Below are positions 1 through 6,845 of a stretch of 9,340 nt of DNA, one piece after another (position 1 is the stretch's first letter; each line of letters starts with the position of its first letter). Under the pieces are notes generated by a model. The model was not told the origin of the DNA. It did no database searches and saw only the letters and a program-made list of their open reading frames with translations. The translations under genes and the position numbers were made by a program. The stretch covers positions 1 to 9,340 of the forward strand of contig JADLHH010000420.1 in the NCBI GenBank assembly GCA_020848855.1, read 5' to 3'. The DNA comes from Anaerolineae bacterium (GTDB taxonomy: Bacteria; Chloroflexota; Anaerolineae; Aggregatilineales; Phototrophicaceae).

Positions 1-554
1 ACCTGCGCACCGCCAAGACGGTGTATGCCAACCAACTGCGTTCGCAGTATCTGGAGCGCGTCCGCCAGCGCGACTGGACTCTGCGTACCGATCTGGTGCT
101 GAAAGACCTGCTGATCATGGTCTCGGCGGAGCAGGACATGCGCGACGCGCAGGACGCTATCGCCACCGAGGATTACTGGGATCTGGTGCAGGAATTGAGC
201 GTGCAGCCGCGCGGCGTCGTTCTGGCGCTCAGCCAGGCGTTTCTGTTCGATACGGCGATTCATCACGGCGCGCGCCACGACATGATCACGATGGCGGAAG
301 ATTTCTTTCGCGTGCCCCAGAAATCGAAGCTGGGCAGCAACGGCATCACCGAGCGCCAGTTGATCGCCAAAGTCGCCCAGATACGGCGCGACCGCCTGTA
401 CTCCATTGCCGATGCGCAGAATCTGCCGGGGCTGAAGCCGCGCGGCGATTTCTGGGTGAATATCACCAACGCGGGCGACTGGGCGCTGCAGGGCGACAGC
501 AGCGGCAATGTGCTGATCAAATCCGGCAGGTCGGTGCAGGTTCGTAAGCCGTAA
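1..554 (+). CDS. C-terminal part of a GH46 chitosanase-like glycoside hydrolase (5' end outside window)
   Basis: The reading frame is open from the left edge (first full codon at base 3) to a TAA stop at 552-554, giving about 183 visible residues, so the true start lies upstream. The pattern resembles the C-terminal part of GH46 chitosanases. It has an acidic helix with DMRDAQDAIATEDYW, then an alanine/leucine-rich helix leading to FDTAIHHG (compare the family's YDxxVxHG), and ends in a tryptophan/glycine-rich strand region (FWVNITNAGDWALQGD). GH46 enzymes hydrolyse beta-1,4 bonds in chitosan and have a lysozyme-like fold. Their catalytic Glu and Asp lie near the N-terminus, which is not visible here, so activity cannot be judged. 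The gene converges on the minus-strand operon and has no evident link with it. Another lysozyme-superfamily hydrolase is possible. Confidence 0.55.
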   Translation, partial: LRTAKTVYANQLRSQYLERVRQRDWTLRTDLVLKDLLIMVSAEQDMRDAQDAIATEDYWDLVQELSVQPRGVVLALSQAFLFDTAIHHGARHDMITMAEDFFRVPQKSKLGSNGITERQLIAKVAQIRRDRLYSIADAQNLPGLKPRGDFWVNITNAGDWALQGDSSGNVLIKSGRSVQVRKP

Positions 555-579
555 CGCTGTTTCGAAACGATGGTATTTT

Positions 580-638
580 GTAGGGGCAGACCCACGTGTC
601 TGCCCAGATTTTGGGGCGAACACACAGGTTCGCCCTAC
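580..638. repeat. Composite palindromic element with two hairpins, GTAGGG...CCCTAC ends
   Basis: Two hairpins stand side by side. The first pairs 584-591 (GGGCAGAC) with 598-605 (GTCTGCCC) around a 6-base loop. The second pairs 614-621 (GGGCGAAC) with 628-635 (GTTCGCCC), also around a 6-base loop. The outer ends are GTAGGGG at 580 and its inverse CCCTAC ending at 638. The element lies between two convergent genes, and its right end holds the TAG stop of the minus-strand GT4 gene (635-637). On the plus strand each hairpin is followed closely by GATTTT, so it could act as a weak terminator for the plus-strand gene. T-runs are too short for a confident intrinsic terminator. It is related in design to the elements at 3780 and 8777. 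Confidence 0.8.
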
Positions 639-1756
639 GATTTTCCCGTCAGTTCGGTATACAGCATCATGAGGCGGTCGGCGGTCGCGCGAATCGAGAA
701 TTCGCCGGCAGCGGCAGCCCGCGCCGACCGCTCCAGCGCCGAGCGTGAGGGAGAATCGGCGAGCAGGATTTGGATAGCGCGGGCAGCGGCGGCGGCGTCT
801 CCGACCGGGACGACCACGCCCAGCGACGGATGATCCGGCAGCGTACCGACATGCGTGCTGACAGTCGGCAGCCCGCACGCCGCCGCTTCGAGGATGGCGA
901 TTGCGCCCGCCTCGTGCCGCGAGGTGAGGACGTGAATCGCCGCCTGCCGGTAGTATGCCGGGAGATCGGGGTGAGCGACCGCGCCGACGAAGCGTACCCG
1001 CTCGGTGATGCCCAGTTCGCGCGCCAACGCTTCCAGCCTGAGGCGCAGCGCGCCTTCACCTATTACATCCAGCGTTACGTCAGAATCCAGCAGCGCTAAT
1101 GCTCGCAGCAGCGTCGCCTGATCCTTGACCGGGACAAGCGACGCGACGTGAATCAGGCGGTTGGGTTTGGGCGGCGCGGCGGCGGGCGCGAAGCGCTCGG
1201 CATCGACTCCCAGCGGCAGCGTGACGATCTTCGCGTCTGGCACGGCATATCCAGCAGTATCAATCAGCCGACGCACGTATGACCCCGGCACGATCACGCG
1301 GTCGCCGCTGGCGAGCGCCTGTCCGACGATCCAGCGGCTGAAAGCGCCGCGCTGCAAGCCGTAGCCAATGTCGCGCAAGCCGACCAATTCGCCGCCGAGG
1401 ATGGAGACGACGACCGGCACGCCGAGCCGCCGTCCCGCCCAGCCTGCGATCAGCCCGGTCTCGTCTGCCCACATGGCGTGCAGCACGTCGAATGGCGCTT
1501 CGCGATGCAGCCACTCGATCAATCGGAGCGCGTCCCACCACAGCGCGAGGCGGCGCAGCCCTCGTGCCTGACCCGCGCCGAGCGAATGGACGGTCGCGCC
1601 GTTGAGGCGATACGTGTCGCGGCGGTACGGGTAGCGCAGCGCGATGATGCGCAGGTCGGCGCGCGCCGCCAGTTCGCGGGCGAGGTTCTGCTGAACCGGG
1701 ATCGCCCAGTCGTCGGCGTGGGCGCTAAACCCCGGCAGCAGTATCCCGATCCTCAT
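635..1756 (-). CDS. Glycosyltransferase family 4 (GT-B fold)
   Basis: This 373-residue protein is a retaining GT4 enzyme that would transfer a sugar from an activated donor to a glycan or lipid acceptor at the cytoplasmic face. The N-terminal Rossmann domain begins MRIGILLPGFS with a glycine-rich loop. The donor-binding C-terminal domain holds PLGVD (181-185), VASLVPVKDQ (204-213), VIGEG (231-235) and the EX7E signature (E282 and E290, HEAGAIAILEAAACGLP). The ATG at 1756 is chosen because an AGGA Shine-Dalgarno core lies 6 bases before it and the typical N-terminus starts there; the frame extends 20 residues further upstream, but that stretch is the end of the neighbour in another frame. It overlaps the upstream GT-C gene by 32 bases, indicating coupled translation. 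Its stop codon is the TAG inside the palindromic element at its 3' end. Sugar and acceptor cannot be told. Confidence 0.92.
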   Translation of the reverse strand: MRIGILLPGFSAHADDWAIPVQQNLARELAARADLRIIALRYPYRRDTYRLNGATVHSLGAGQARGLRRLALWWDALRLIEWLHREAPFDVLHAMWADETGLIAGWAGRRLGVPVVVSILGGELVGLRDIGYGLQRGAFSRWIVGQALASGDRVIVPGSYVRRLIDTAGYAVPDAKIVTLPLGVDAERFAPAAAPPKPNRLIHVASLVPVKDQATLLRALALLDSDVTLDVIGEGALRLRLEALARELGITERVRFVGAVAHPDLPAYYRQAAIHVLTSRHEAGAIAILEAAACGLPTVSTHVGTLPDHPSLGVVVPVGDAAAAARAIQILLADSPSRSALERSARAAAAGEFSIRATADRLMMLYTELTGKS

Positions 1757-3203
1757 GCCCGATCCTGAACAGCAGATAATTCCCGGTGCGGTCGAGGTAT
1801 TCCAGCCCGACGACATCGCGCAGCCAGCGATAGGTTACGTCGATGCCACGCCCCGCCCACGTATTTTCGATCACCCAGACGTTGACGAACAGGTAGCTGG
1901 GCGTGCCATCTGCCATCTCCGCCGTGATGGTCTGCGGCGTTTCGTCGAACAGCTCGCGCACGTCGCAGGGCGCGTAGGCGCGCAGCGGCAGCGTTAGCTC
2001 GAAGGTGTACAGCCGCGCGTTCGCCGGAACTGCCGCAATCGCCCACTGCGCGGCGGCTTTGTCGGCATTCTGGCGGGCGACGAACTGGTCGATCACCGGC
2101 TTTTCGGCGAACGCGGTCAGAGCAAGCCCGGCGACCAGTACCCCGGTAAAGACGGTACGCCGTCGGGCGAGTGCCGCTTCGAGACCCAGCCCGGCGAGGG
2201 CGGCGAGCGCCGGGACGACGATCAGCGCAAACCGGATGTTCTGATAGGGAATTCCGGCGAGGAACAGGTATAGCAGCAGCGCCCAGCCGACCAGCAGCGC
2301 CAGCCGGGCGGGCTGGCGACGCAGTCGCCACGCGCCGACCAGCACGAACGGCGCGAACAGCGGCGCGAGATAATAGGCGTCGTAGAGTGGACGGGCGAAA
2401 AACAGCGCGTTGATCTGGTCGTAGATGAAATGCCCGTCGGCGTTGACGAATTCGCGAGCGAAGGCGTTGAGAGGCGACCAGCCCGCGACCCAGGCGTGGT
2501 TCAGCACGGGGTAGGGCGAGCCGATGCTGATCGCCGCCTGCGGCAGCAGCACCAGCATCGCCGCCGCGCCCGCCGCCAGCATTTCGCGCCAGCGGATTCG
2601 CCGCCATGTGAGCAGAACCGCCAATCCCCACGCCGGGACGAGCGCCAGGTACAGCCAGCGGGTCACGCAGGCGAGCGCCAGCAGCAGCGCGGCAGCGACC
2701 AGCCAGCGGACGCGATCCGTGTGCAAATAGCGCAGCAGACTGACCGCGCTCAGCGTCGCCCATGCCAGCGCCGAGATATCCGCCATGACGACGATGCTCG
2801 ACTGCACCGCCTGCCCGCACAGCGCCGCGATCAGCCCGGCGGCGAGCGCTCCGGCACGCCCCGCGCCGATCTGCCGCGTCAGGATGTAGACCAGCGGCGC
2901 GATCAGCCCGCCGAGCAGCAGACTGATCGCCTGCGCCGTCAGCGCCGTCGCGCCGAAAACAGCGAAGCCGGACGCCAGCAGTGCCGGGTAGCCGAGGGGC
3001 CAGAAGAACGGGGTGAGTTCGCCGCCGCGCGCTATCGTCTGGGCGTAGTTGTAGTAGGCGTAGGCGTCCTGACCGTAGAGACCGTCGAAGCCGGCGGTGT
3101 AGGCGATGCGGAGCGCGAGGCTGAGGGCGAAAACCCCGGCGATCAACCAGCCGTCGGCTGTGCCGAACCATCGGTCAAGCGGGCGTTCGGGGGATTTCTC
3201 CAC
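1725..3203 (-). CDS. Membrane GT-C glycosyltransferase (GT39/ArnT-like, PMT family)
   Basis: The protein (492 residues from the GTG at 3203) has a cytoplasmic N-terminus and about ten hydrophobic segments, the first at about residues 19-36. A short periplasmic loop with LYGQDAYAYYNYA (42-54) follows; Asp46 fits the conserved acidic residue that GT-C enzymes use for catalysis. WPLGYP (68-73) and the late IRFALIVVPALAALAG (323-338) are also typical of the ArnT/PMT group. A soluble C-terminal stretch of about 120 residues follows the last membrane segment. Such enzymes use polyprenyl-phosphate sugars and transfer on the outer side of the membrane. The frame runs open to a GTG at 3287, but that extra part is a low-complexity Gly/Arg/Ala run. 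The chosen start has no clear Shine-Dalgarno, overlaps the flippase gene by 61 bases and would depend on coupling. The start is uncertain; the function class is fairly sure. Confidence 0.85.
   Translation of the reverse strand: MEKSPERPLDRWFGTADGWLIAGVFALSLALRIAYTAGFDGLYGQDAYAYYNYAQTIARGGELTPFFWPLGYPALLASGFAVFGATALTAQAISLLLGGLIAPLVYILTRQIGAGRAGALAAGLIAALCGQAVQSSIVVMADISALAWATLSAVSLLRYLHTDRVRWLVAAALLLALACVTRWLYLALVPAWGLAVLLTWRRIRWREMLAAGAAAMLVLLPQAAISIGSPYPVLNHAWVAGWSPLNAFAREFVNADGHFIYDQINALFFARPLYDAYYLAPLFAPFVLVGAWRLRRQPARLALLVGWALLLYLFLAGIPYQNIRFALIVVPALAALAGLGLEAALARRRTVFTGVLVAGLALTAFAEKPVIDQFVARQNADKAAAQWAIAAVPANARLYTFELTLPLRAYAPCDVRELFDETPQTITAEMADGTPSYLFVNVWVIENTWAGRGIDVTYRWLRDVVGLEYLDRTGNYLLFRIGHEDRDTAAGV
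1762..1767 (-). promoter_or_regulatory. Ribosome binding site that fixes the GT4 start
   Basis: On the minus strand CAGGAT lies here, with its AGGA core separated by 6 bases from the ATG at 1756-1754. It sits inside the 3' end of the upstream membrane glycosyltransferase gene and supports the short form of the GT4 protein over the longer frame. Confidence 0.6.
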
Positions 3204-4441
3204 AGCAGCACCAGCGCCAGAATCTCGACAAGGACGTGTACCAGCGCGACGCCGACCGCGCCCGCCGCCGGGATCAGCAGCAGGCACAAGCCGCCCTGCA
3301 CGACGATCACCGCGCCGTTGATCCCGTTGACGCGCCCTTCGTGACCGAGCGCGTACAGGTAGAGCGTGCGCCCGCCGCGCAGCAGGCTGAACAGCAGCGA
3401 CCAGCCGAGCACCTGAAGCACCAGCCCGGCAGGCTCAAAGCCGTCGCCGTAGGTCAGGCGGATCACGGGCAGCCCCAGCAGCGAAAAGCCGACCCCGGCA
3501 GCCGCCCCGAATGCGCCCAGCCCGATCATCCCGCGCCGGAAGGTGCGCGCCATGTGGATACGGTCGGCAGCCAGCAGCGCCAGCGCCGGGAACAGCGCGC
3601 CGAAAAAGGCATTCGGGATGGTGCGAGCCGCTTCGGCGAAGCGTGATGCAGCGCTAAAATACCCCACTTCGGCGGTCGTCGCCAGCCGTTCCAGCAGGAT
3701 GACGCTCAGCCGGATTTGCAGCGCGGCGAACACCGCCGCCAGCGCGAACGGAAAGGCGCGGCGGAGGAGGGGGAGGAGTGTAAGGGCGGGTCTCAGACCC
3801 GCCCCTACTGCTACAGGCGGGGATGAGGTAGGTGAAAAGAACTTCCAGCGGTACACCGCCCACGCGGCGACCAACTGCCCCGCCGATGTCACCGTATTCA
3901 CAATCAGCGCGGCGATGACCCCGCCGCCGCTCAGAAACGCCGCCGCCGTCAGGATCAACTGGGCGACCAACATGCCGATGGTCAGGTAAGGGATCACGCC
4001 CATTTCGCCGCGCGCCCGGAACACGGCGGTGAATCCGCTGTAGAACGGCGCGATGATCACCAGCGGCGCGGAAATGTGCAGCCCGGCGACCACCAGCGGG
4101 TCGCTGCTCAGCAGCGGCGCGGCGGCGATCAGCAGCAGCATGGCAGCCCCGCCGAGCAGCAGGCGCGAGCGCGTGACCGTCTCCATGTAGGCACGAGTGA
4201 CGCTGGAATCCTGAGCAATTTCGCGGGTCATCAGCGTGCCGAGACCGAACTCGACCAGCAGCCCCAGCGGGAACACCCACGCCACCGCGACCGTGTAAAC
4301 GCCGAGTCCGTCGGTTCCGAGCGTGCGTCCAATGAGCGCGGAGAGGAAGAACAGCACGACCGCGCCGCCGACGTTGCTGACGATCAGCGCCAGCGTGTTG
4401 CGCGAGAGTCGGGCGGTCAGCGGCGAGTCAGGCGCGCTCAA
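3143..4441 (-). CDS. Polysaccharide flippase, Wzx/MATE-like (MOP superfamily)
   Basis: This is a very hydrophobic protein of 432 residues with roughly 12 to 14 membrane segments, typical for Wzx-type transporters that flip lipid-linked glycans from the inner to the outer face of the membrane. The N-terminal part shows the usual pattern: RNTLALIVSNVGGAVV, then IGRTLGTDGLGVYTVAVAW and GLGTLMTREIA. The second half restarts with RRAFPFALAAVFAALQIRLS and GYFSAASRFAEAARTIP. The TTG at 4441 is preferred: it lies 10 bases after the methyltransferase stop and has GGAT 5 bases upstream. The frame extends to a TTG at 4504 inside the methyltransferase gene. Oddly, the central loop (about residues 212-221, VGAGLRPALT) is encoded by a palindromic repeat at 3780-3808. 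It lies between methyltransferase and glycosyltransferase genes, which suggests the exported cargo is their product. Confidence 0.88.
   Translation of the reverse strand: MSAPDSPLTARLSRNTLALIVSNVGGAVVLFFLSALIGRTLGTDGLGVYTVAVAWVFPLGLLVEFGLGTLMTREIAQDSSVTRAYMETVTRSRLLLGGAAMLLLIAAAPLLSSDPLVVAGLHISAPLVIIAPFYSGFTAVFRARGEMGVIPYLTIGMLVAQLILTAAAFLSGGGVIAALIVNTVTSAGQLVAAWAVYRWKFFSPTSSPPVAVGAGLRPALTLLPLLRRAFPFALAAVFAALQIRLSVILLERLATTAEVGYFSAASRFAEAARTIPNAFFGALFPALALLAADRIHMARTFRRGMIGLGAFGAAAGVGFSLLGLPVIRLTYGDGFEPAGLVLQVLGWSLLFSLLRGGRTLYLYALGHEGRVNGINGAVIVVQGGLCLLLIPAAGAVGVALVHVLVEILALVLLWRNPPNARLTDGSAQPTAG
3780..3808. repeat. Palindromic element inside the flippase gene, translated in frame
   Basis: The 29-base sequence has a perfect 10-base inverted repeat (3784-3793 GGGCGGGTCT, 3795-3804 AGACCCGCCC) around one central base, with GTAA and CTAC at the ends. 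On the minus strand it begins GTAGGGGCGGG, the same end as the elements at 580 and 8777. It sits in the flippase frame so that GTA is a codon; the TAG is out of frame and the element is read through as VGAGLRPAL. A second short GTAG-containing stretch (TGTAGCAGTAGGGG on the minus strand) directly precedes it, which may be part of the same insertion. Confidence 0.8.
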
Positions 4442-4451
4442 ATTCGATCCA

Positions 4452-5189
4452 CTAGTGGTCGGCGTAGAGAGCAAGCGGACTGAGGTTTGACACGCTCTTG
4501 TCAAGAGCGGTCAATGCTCGCAGCAGGCGCGGGCGGCGCTCGATTACGCCGTAAACGTCGCTCGGCGGCAGCATTAATCCGAGCGGTTCAACGAGGATAC
4601 GGCGAAAATGGGGCGCGAAATTCCGTGTCAGGCGGTGGATGGTTGGATAGCGGATAGAAAGCGATTGAAATGTCGTTTGACCACGCAGGCGGCGGAAGGC
4701 GGTACGGAAATCGCCGTGCAGCCCGTGCCAGCCGATTTCCCACAGGCACAGCGGACTCATCACGCCGAACGCGGCGACACCGCCCGGAGGAAGCCGCGAC
4801 GCCAGCCACGCCGCCTGCGGATGCCAGTCGGTCAGACAGTTGAGCACGCCGAAATTGGCAAATGCGCCGTCGAACGACGGGAAATCGCTGGGCAGCGCGT
4901 TCAGGTCGAGCGGCTGGATGGTTATCAGGGGTTGGTCAGCGGTCTTGGCGCGGGCGACGGCGAGCATGGCGGCGCTGACGTCGGTGGCGGTGACGCGGAC
5001 GCTTCGCCCGGCAAGGTGGAGCGCATCCTCACCCGTGCCGCAGCCGAATTCGAGGACGTGATCTCCGGGCTGAAAGTGCCGGTCGAGGCGAGCGTGAACG
5101 CGGGCGCGCAGATGGCGCGCGATGGGGCTGGCGGTGAAATCGCGGTCGTAGGCGGGCGCGAGCGCGTCAAACGGCGTGGAGCTTTCCAT
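4452..5189 (-). CDS. Class I SAM-dependent methyltransferase
   Basis: This 245-residue soluble protein belongs to the Rossmann-fold methyltransferases (Methyltransf_11/25 type). It begins with the FDALAPAYDRDF segment (7-18) usual in UbiE/BioC-like enzymes. Motif I is VLEFGCGTGEDA (45-56), the acidic ribose-binding end of strand 2 is TATD (67-70), QPLDLNALP (92-100) is the adenine-binding region, and FDGAFANFGVLNCL (106-119) is motif IV. PPGG (134-137) marks the following turn. The ATG at 5189 has a GAGAG stretch 5 bases upstream and lies inside the end of the radical SAM gene (23-base overlap). The acceptor is unknown. Its position between a radical SAM enzyme and a flippase suggests it O- or N-methylates the same glycan or lipid; that is inference. 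The C-terminal 100 residues show no recognised domain. Confidence 0.9.
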   Translation of the reverse strand: MESSTPFDALAPAYDRDFTASPIARHLRARVHARLDRHFQPGDHVLEFGCGTGEDALHLAGRSVRVTATDVSAAMLAVARAKTADQPLITIQPLDLNALPSDFPSFDGAFANFGVLNCLTDWHPQAAWLASRLPPGGVAAFGVMSPLCLWEIGWHGLHGDFRTAFRRLRGQTTFQSLSIRYPTIHRLTRNFAPHFRRILVEPLGLMLPPSDVYGVIERRPRLLRALTALDKSVSNLSPLALYADH

Positions 5190-6582
5190 TCGCGCTCTCG
5201 ATCTCGCCGCCGGTCAGCGCCATGCCCAGCCGACCGAGGCGGGCGTTAGCGAACAGCCTGGCGCGGCGCGGCAGGCTGCTGCCGTCCCGGTTCGCCTTGC
5301 TCAGCGCGACTTCGCTGACCATCCAGCGGGTGGCGAAGCTGTAGAAGCGCCGGCTGCGCCGCCCGGCGACGGTCAGGTCGCGGTCGCTGCGCTGCTCCCA
5401 CGCTCTGCCGGACAGCACACGGGACTCGACCTCGGCGTAATACGGCGTCCCTTTGATCGGGTAGGCGACGGTCGTCAGGAAGATGTCCGGGTTGGCGAGC
5501 TTGAGATGCTCGACCGTCGCTTCTAGATCGCTGATCTCCTCGCCCTCGTAACCGAGCATGATGAACATGCCGGTCTCGAAGCCGTAGCGCTGGAGCAAGT
5601 GGGTTTTCGCCTGCACGTCGGTCACGTCCACCTTGCGATCCATCGCGTCGAGGACGCGCTGCGAGCCGCTCTCCGAGCCGTTCCACAGCCGGAAGCAGCC
5701 CATCTCTGCCAGCGTTTTGACGATTTCTTCGTTGAGGCGGTCGGCGCGCGAGATGCACTCGAACGGGATGCGCGCGCCGCGTTTTTTGAGTTCTTCGGCA
5801 TATTTGAACAGCCAGCGGTGGTTGATAGTGAACACGTCGTCGGCGTACCAGATCAGGTCAGGGTTATAGCGCTCCTTGATCCACAGCAGCTCGTCGGCGG
5901 CGTCTTCGGGCGTGCGGCGGCGGTGGGTGTTGCCGTAGACCGAGTGGCTGCACCAGGTACAGGTATACGGGCAGCCGCGCGCGTGGATGACCGATACCGC
6001 GCTCTGCCCGTGATGCTCCTTCCAGACGCGCATGTAATCCTCGATCTGGATGGCTTCGCGGTCAGCCCAGGGGTTGGCGCTCAGGTCGGCGATGAAAGCG
6101 CGCGGCGCGGTTTCGACGACCGCGCCATCGTCGCGGCGAAAGGCGATGCCGCTGACGCGATCCAGCCCATTTAGCCCGTGTTTCGCCAGATGCGGCAGCA
6201 GTTCTTCGAGCGTTTGCTCGCCTTCGCCGATCACGATCACATCCGCGCCGCGTTCGAGATAGTCGGCTGCGTAGTAGGGCGGTTCGGGACCGCCGAGGAC
6301 GATGGTCGCGCCGTGCTGCCTGCCGATCTGGATCATGCGCAGCACGTTGAACTTGGTCATCAGGTTGGTGTAAATGCCGACGACCGGTGGCTGCTCGCGC
6401 GCGACCAGCGCCGTGAACGCGTCCAGGCTGCTGAAGGTCGAATCGAAGACGCTTACAGCGAAGCCTTTCGCCTTCAGGTAGGATGACAGGTAGAGGATGC
6501 CCAGCGGCGGATAGGGCTTCATCACCTGGCGTTCGTGCGGGTCTTCGTACAGGAAGTACCCGTGCGCGAGCAGGATATCCAC
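5167..6582 (-). CDS. B12-binding-type radical SAM enzyme (copy nearest the methyltransferase)
   Basis: This 471-residue protein has an N-terminal cobalamin-binding-like Rossmann domain (about 1-135; KPYPPLGILYLSSYLK at 22-37, IVLGGPEPPY at 94-103, ERGADVIVIGEGE at 110-122). A radical SAM barrel follows, with the iron-sulphur motif CPYTCTWC (Cys204, Cys208, Cys211; CX3CX2C). Later landmarks are WYADDVF (245-251), NGSESGSQRVLDAMD (301-315) and FIMLGYEGEE (340-349). The family belongs with BchE-like and other class B enzymes, some of which methylate unactivated carbon. The DxHxxG cobalamin ligand motif is not visible. The GTG start shares one base with the stop of the 74-residue gene (TAGTG), with TGGAAG just upstream. 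It is clearly paralogous to the enzyme at 6846-8351. Substrate unknown. Confidence 0.93.
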   Translation of the reverse strand: MDILLAHGYFLYEDPHERQVMKPYPPLGILYLSSYLKAKGFAVSVFDSTFSSLDAFTALVAREQPPVVGIYTNLMTKFNVLRMIQIGRQHGATIVLGGPEPPYYAADYLERGADVIVIGEGEQTLEELLPHLAKHGLNGLDRVSGIAFRRDDGAVVETAPRAFIADLSANPWADREAIQIEDYMRVWKEHHGQSAVSVIHARGCPYTCTWCSHSVYGNTHRRRTPEDAADELLWIKERYNPDLIWYADDVFTINHRWLFKYAEELKKRGARIPFECISRADRLNEEIVKTLAEMGCFRLWNGSESGSQRVLDAMDRKVDVTDVQAKTHLLQRYGFETGMFIMLGYEGEEISDLEATVEHLKLANPDIFLTTVAYPIKGTPYYAEVESRVLSGRAWEQRSDRDLTVAGRRSRRFYSFATRWMVSEVALSKANRDGSSLPRRARLFANARLGRLGMALTGGEIESANGKLHAV

Positions 6583-6806
6583 TATGCTTCCAGCGTGTAG
6601 CCGGTGGTCATGGCGATGTAATTCATGGTCACGCGGTAGGCTTCGGGGTCGGTCAGGCGCATGATCGAGTGCATCGTGCCCTCGGCATAGACTTCCACGA
6701 ACGATTCGTCTCCGTCGGCGATATGCCGGAAGTGGGTCGCGCGATCCAGATTGAAGATTACGGCGGCGTTGTCGTTATTCTTGTACTTGAGCCAGGTTCC
6801 TGCCAT
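6582..6806 (-). CDS. Small conserved-looking protein of unknown function between two radical SAM genes
   Basis: I do not recognise this 74-residue protein. It starts MAGTWLKYKNNDN. The pattern suggests two or three beta strands (4-10, 14-27, 35-46, alternating hydrophobic residues) followed by one helix (DPEAYRVTMNYIAMTTGY, 53-70). It has no cysteine, no signal peptide and no membrane segment, so it is probably a small cytoplasmic domain. The gene is well supported: AAAGGAT lies 6 bases before the ATG, it fits tightly between its neighbours (39 bases after the upstream radical SAM gene, one base shared with the next), and its product looks protein-like. A role as accessory or substrate-presenting subunit for one of the radical SAM enzymes is a guess. 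A peptide precursor for modification is less likely, since no leader/core division is visible. Confidence 0.75.
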   Translation of the reverse strand: MAGTWLKYKNNDNAAVIFNLDRATHFRHIADGDESFVEVYAEGTMHSIMRLTDPEAYRVTMNYIAMTTGYTLEA

Positions 6807-6811
6807 CGAGC

Positions 6812-6818
6812 ATCCTTT
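6812..6818 (-). promoter_or_regulatory. Strong ribosome binding site of the 74-residue gene
   Basis: AAAGGAT on the minus strand ends 6 bases before the ATG at 6806. It is among the clearest Shine-Dalgarno sequences in the window and supports this small frame as a true, independently initiated gene. Confidence 0.6.
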
Positions 6819-6845
6819 GGGTGAAACTTCTGAACGGTCCCAAGA

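Noticed and set aside
580..638. Strong intrinsic terminator for the convergent genes
   Set aside because: Hairpins are good but the following T-runs are only four bases on the plus strand and absent on the minus strand, so I keep it as a repeat with possible weak terminator function.
1753..3171. A 472-codon minus-strand frame overlapping the GT-C gene in another frame
   Set aside because: Arg/Ala-rich shadow frame with no membrane segments or motifs; the overlapping frame has clear GT-C features.
2430..3344. A 304-codon plus-strand frame opposite the GT-C gene
   Set aside because: The product is dominated by Arg, Gln, Ala and Asp repeats without hydrophobic core pattern; the minus-strand frame encodes a regular membrane protein.
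4441..4458. Sequence AATTCGATCCACTAGTGG resembling a cloning-vector polylinker
   Set aside because: The similarity is short and the sequence on both sides continues sensible coding (methyltransferase end, flippase start), with no further vector bases. I take it as chance; the 10-base palindrome CCACTAGTGG is simply at the methyltransferase stop.
6582..6806. Radical SAM-modified peptide (RiPP) precursor
   Set aside because: The protein lacks a separable leader and core, has no cysteine and no cleavage motif, and looks like a folded domain. The neighbours include no typical RiPP peptidase or PqqD-like recognition domain.
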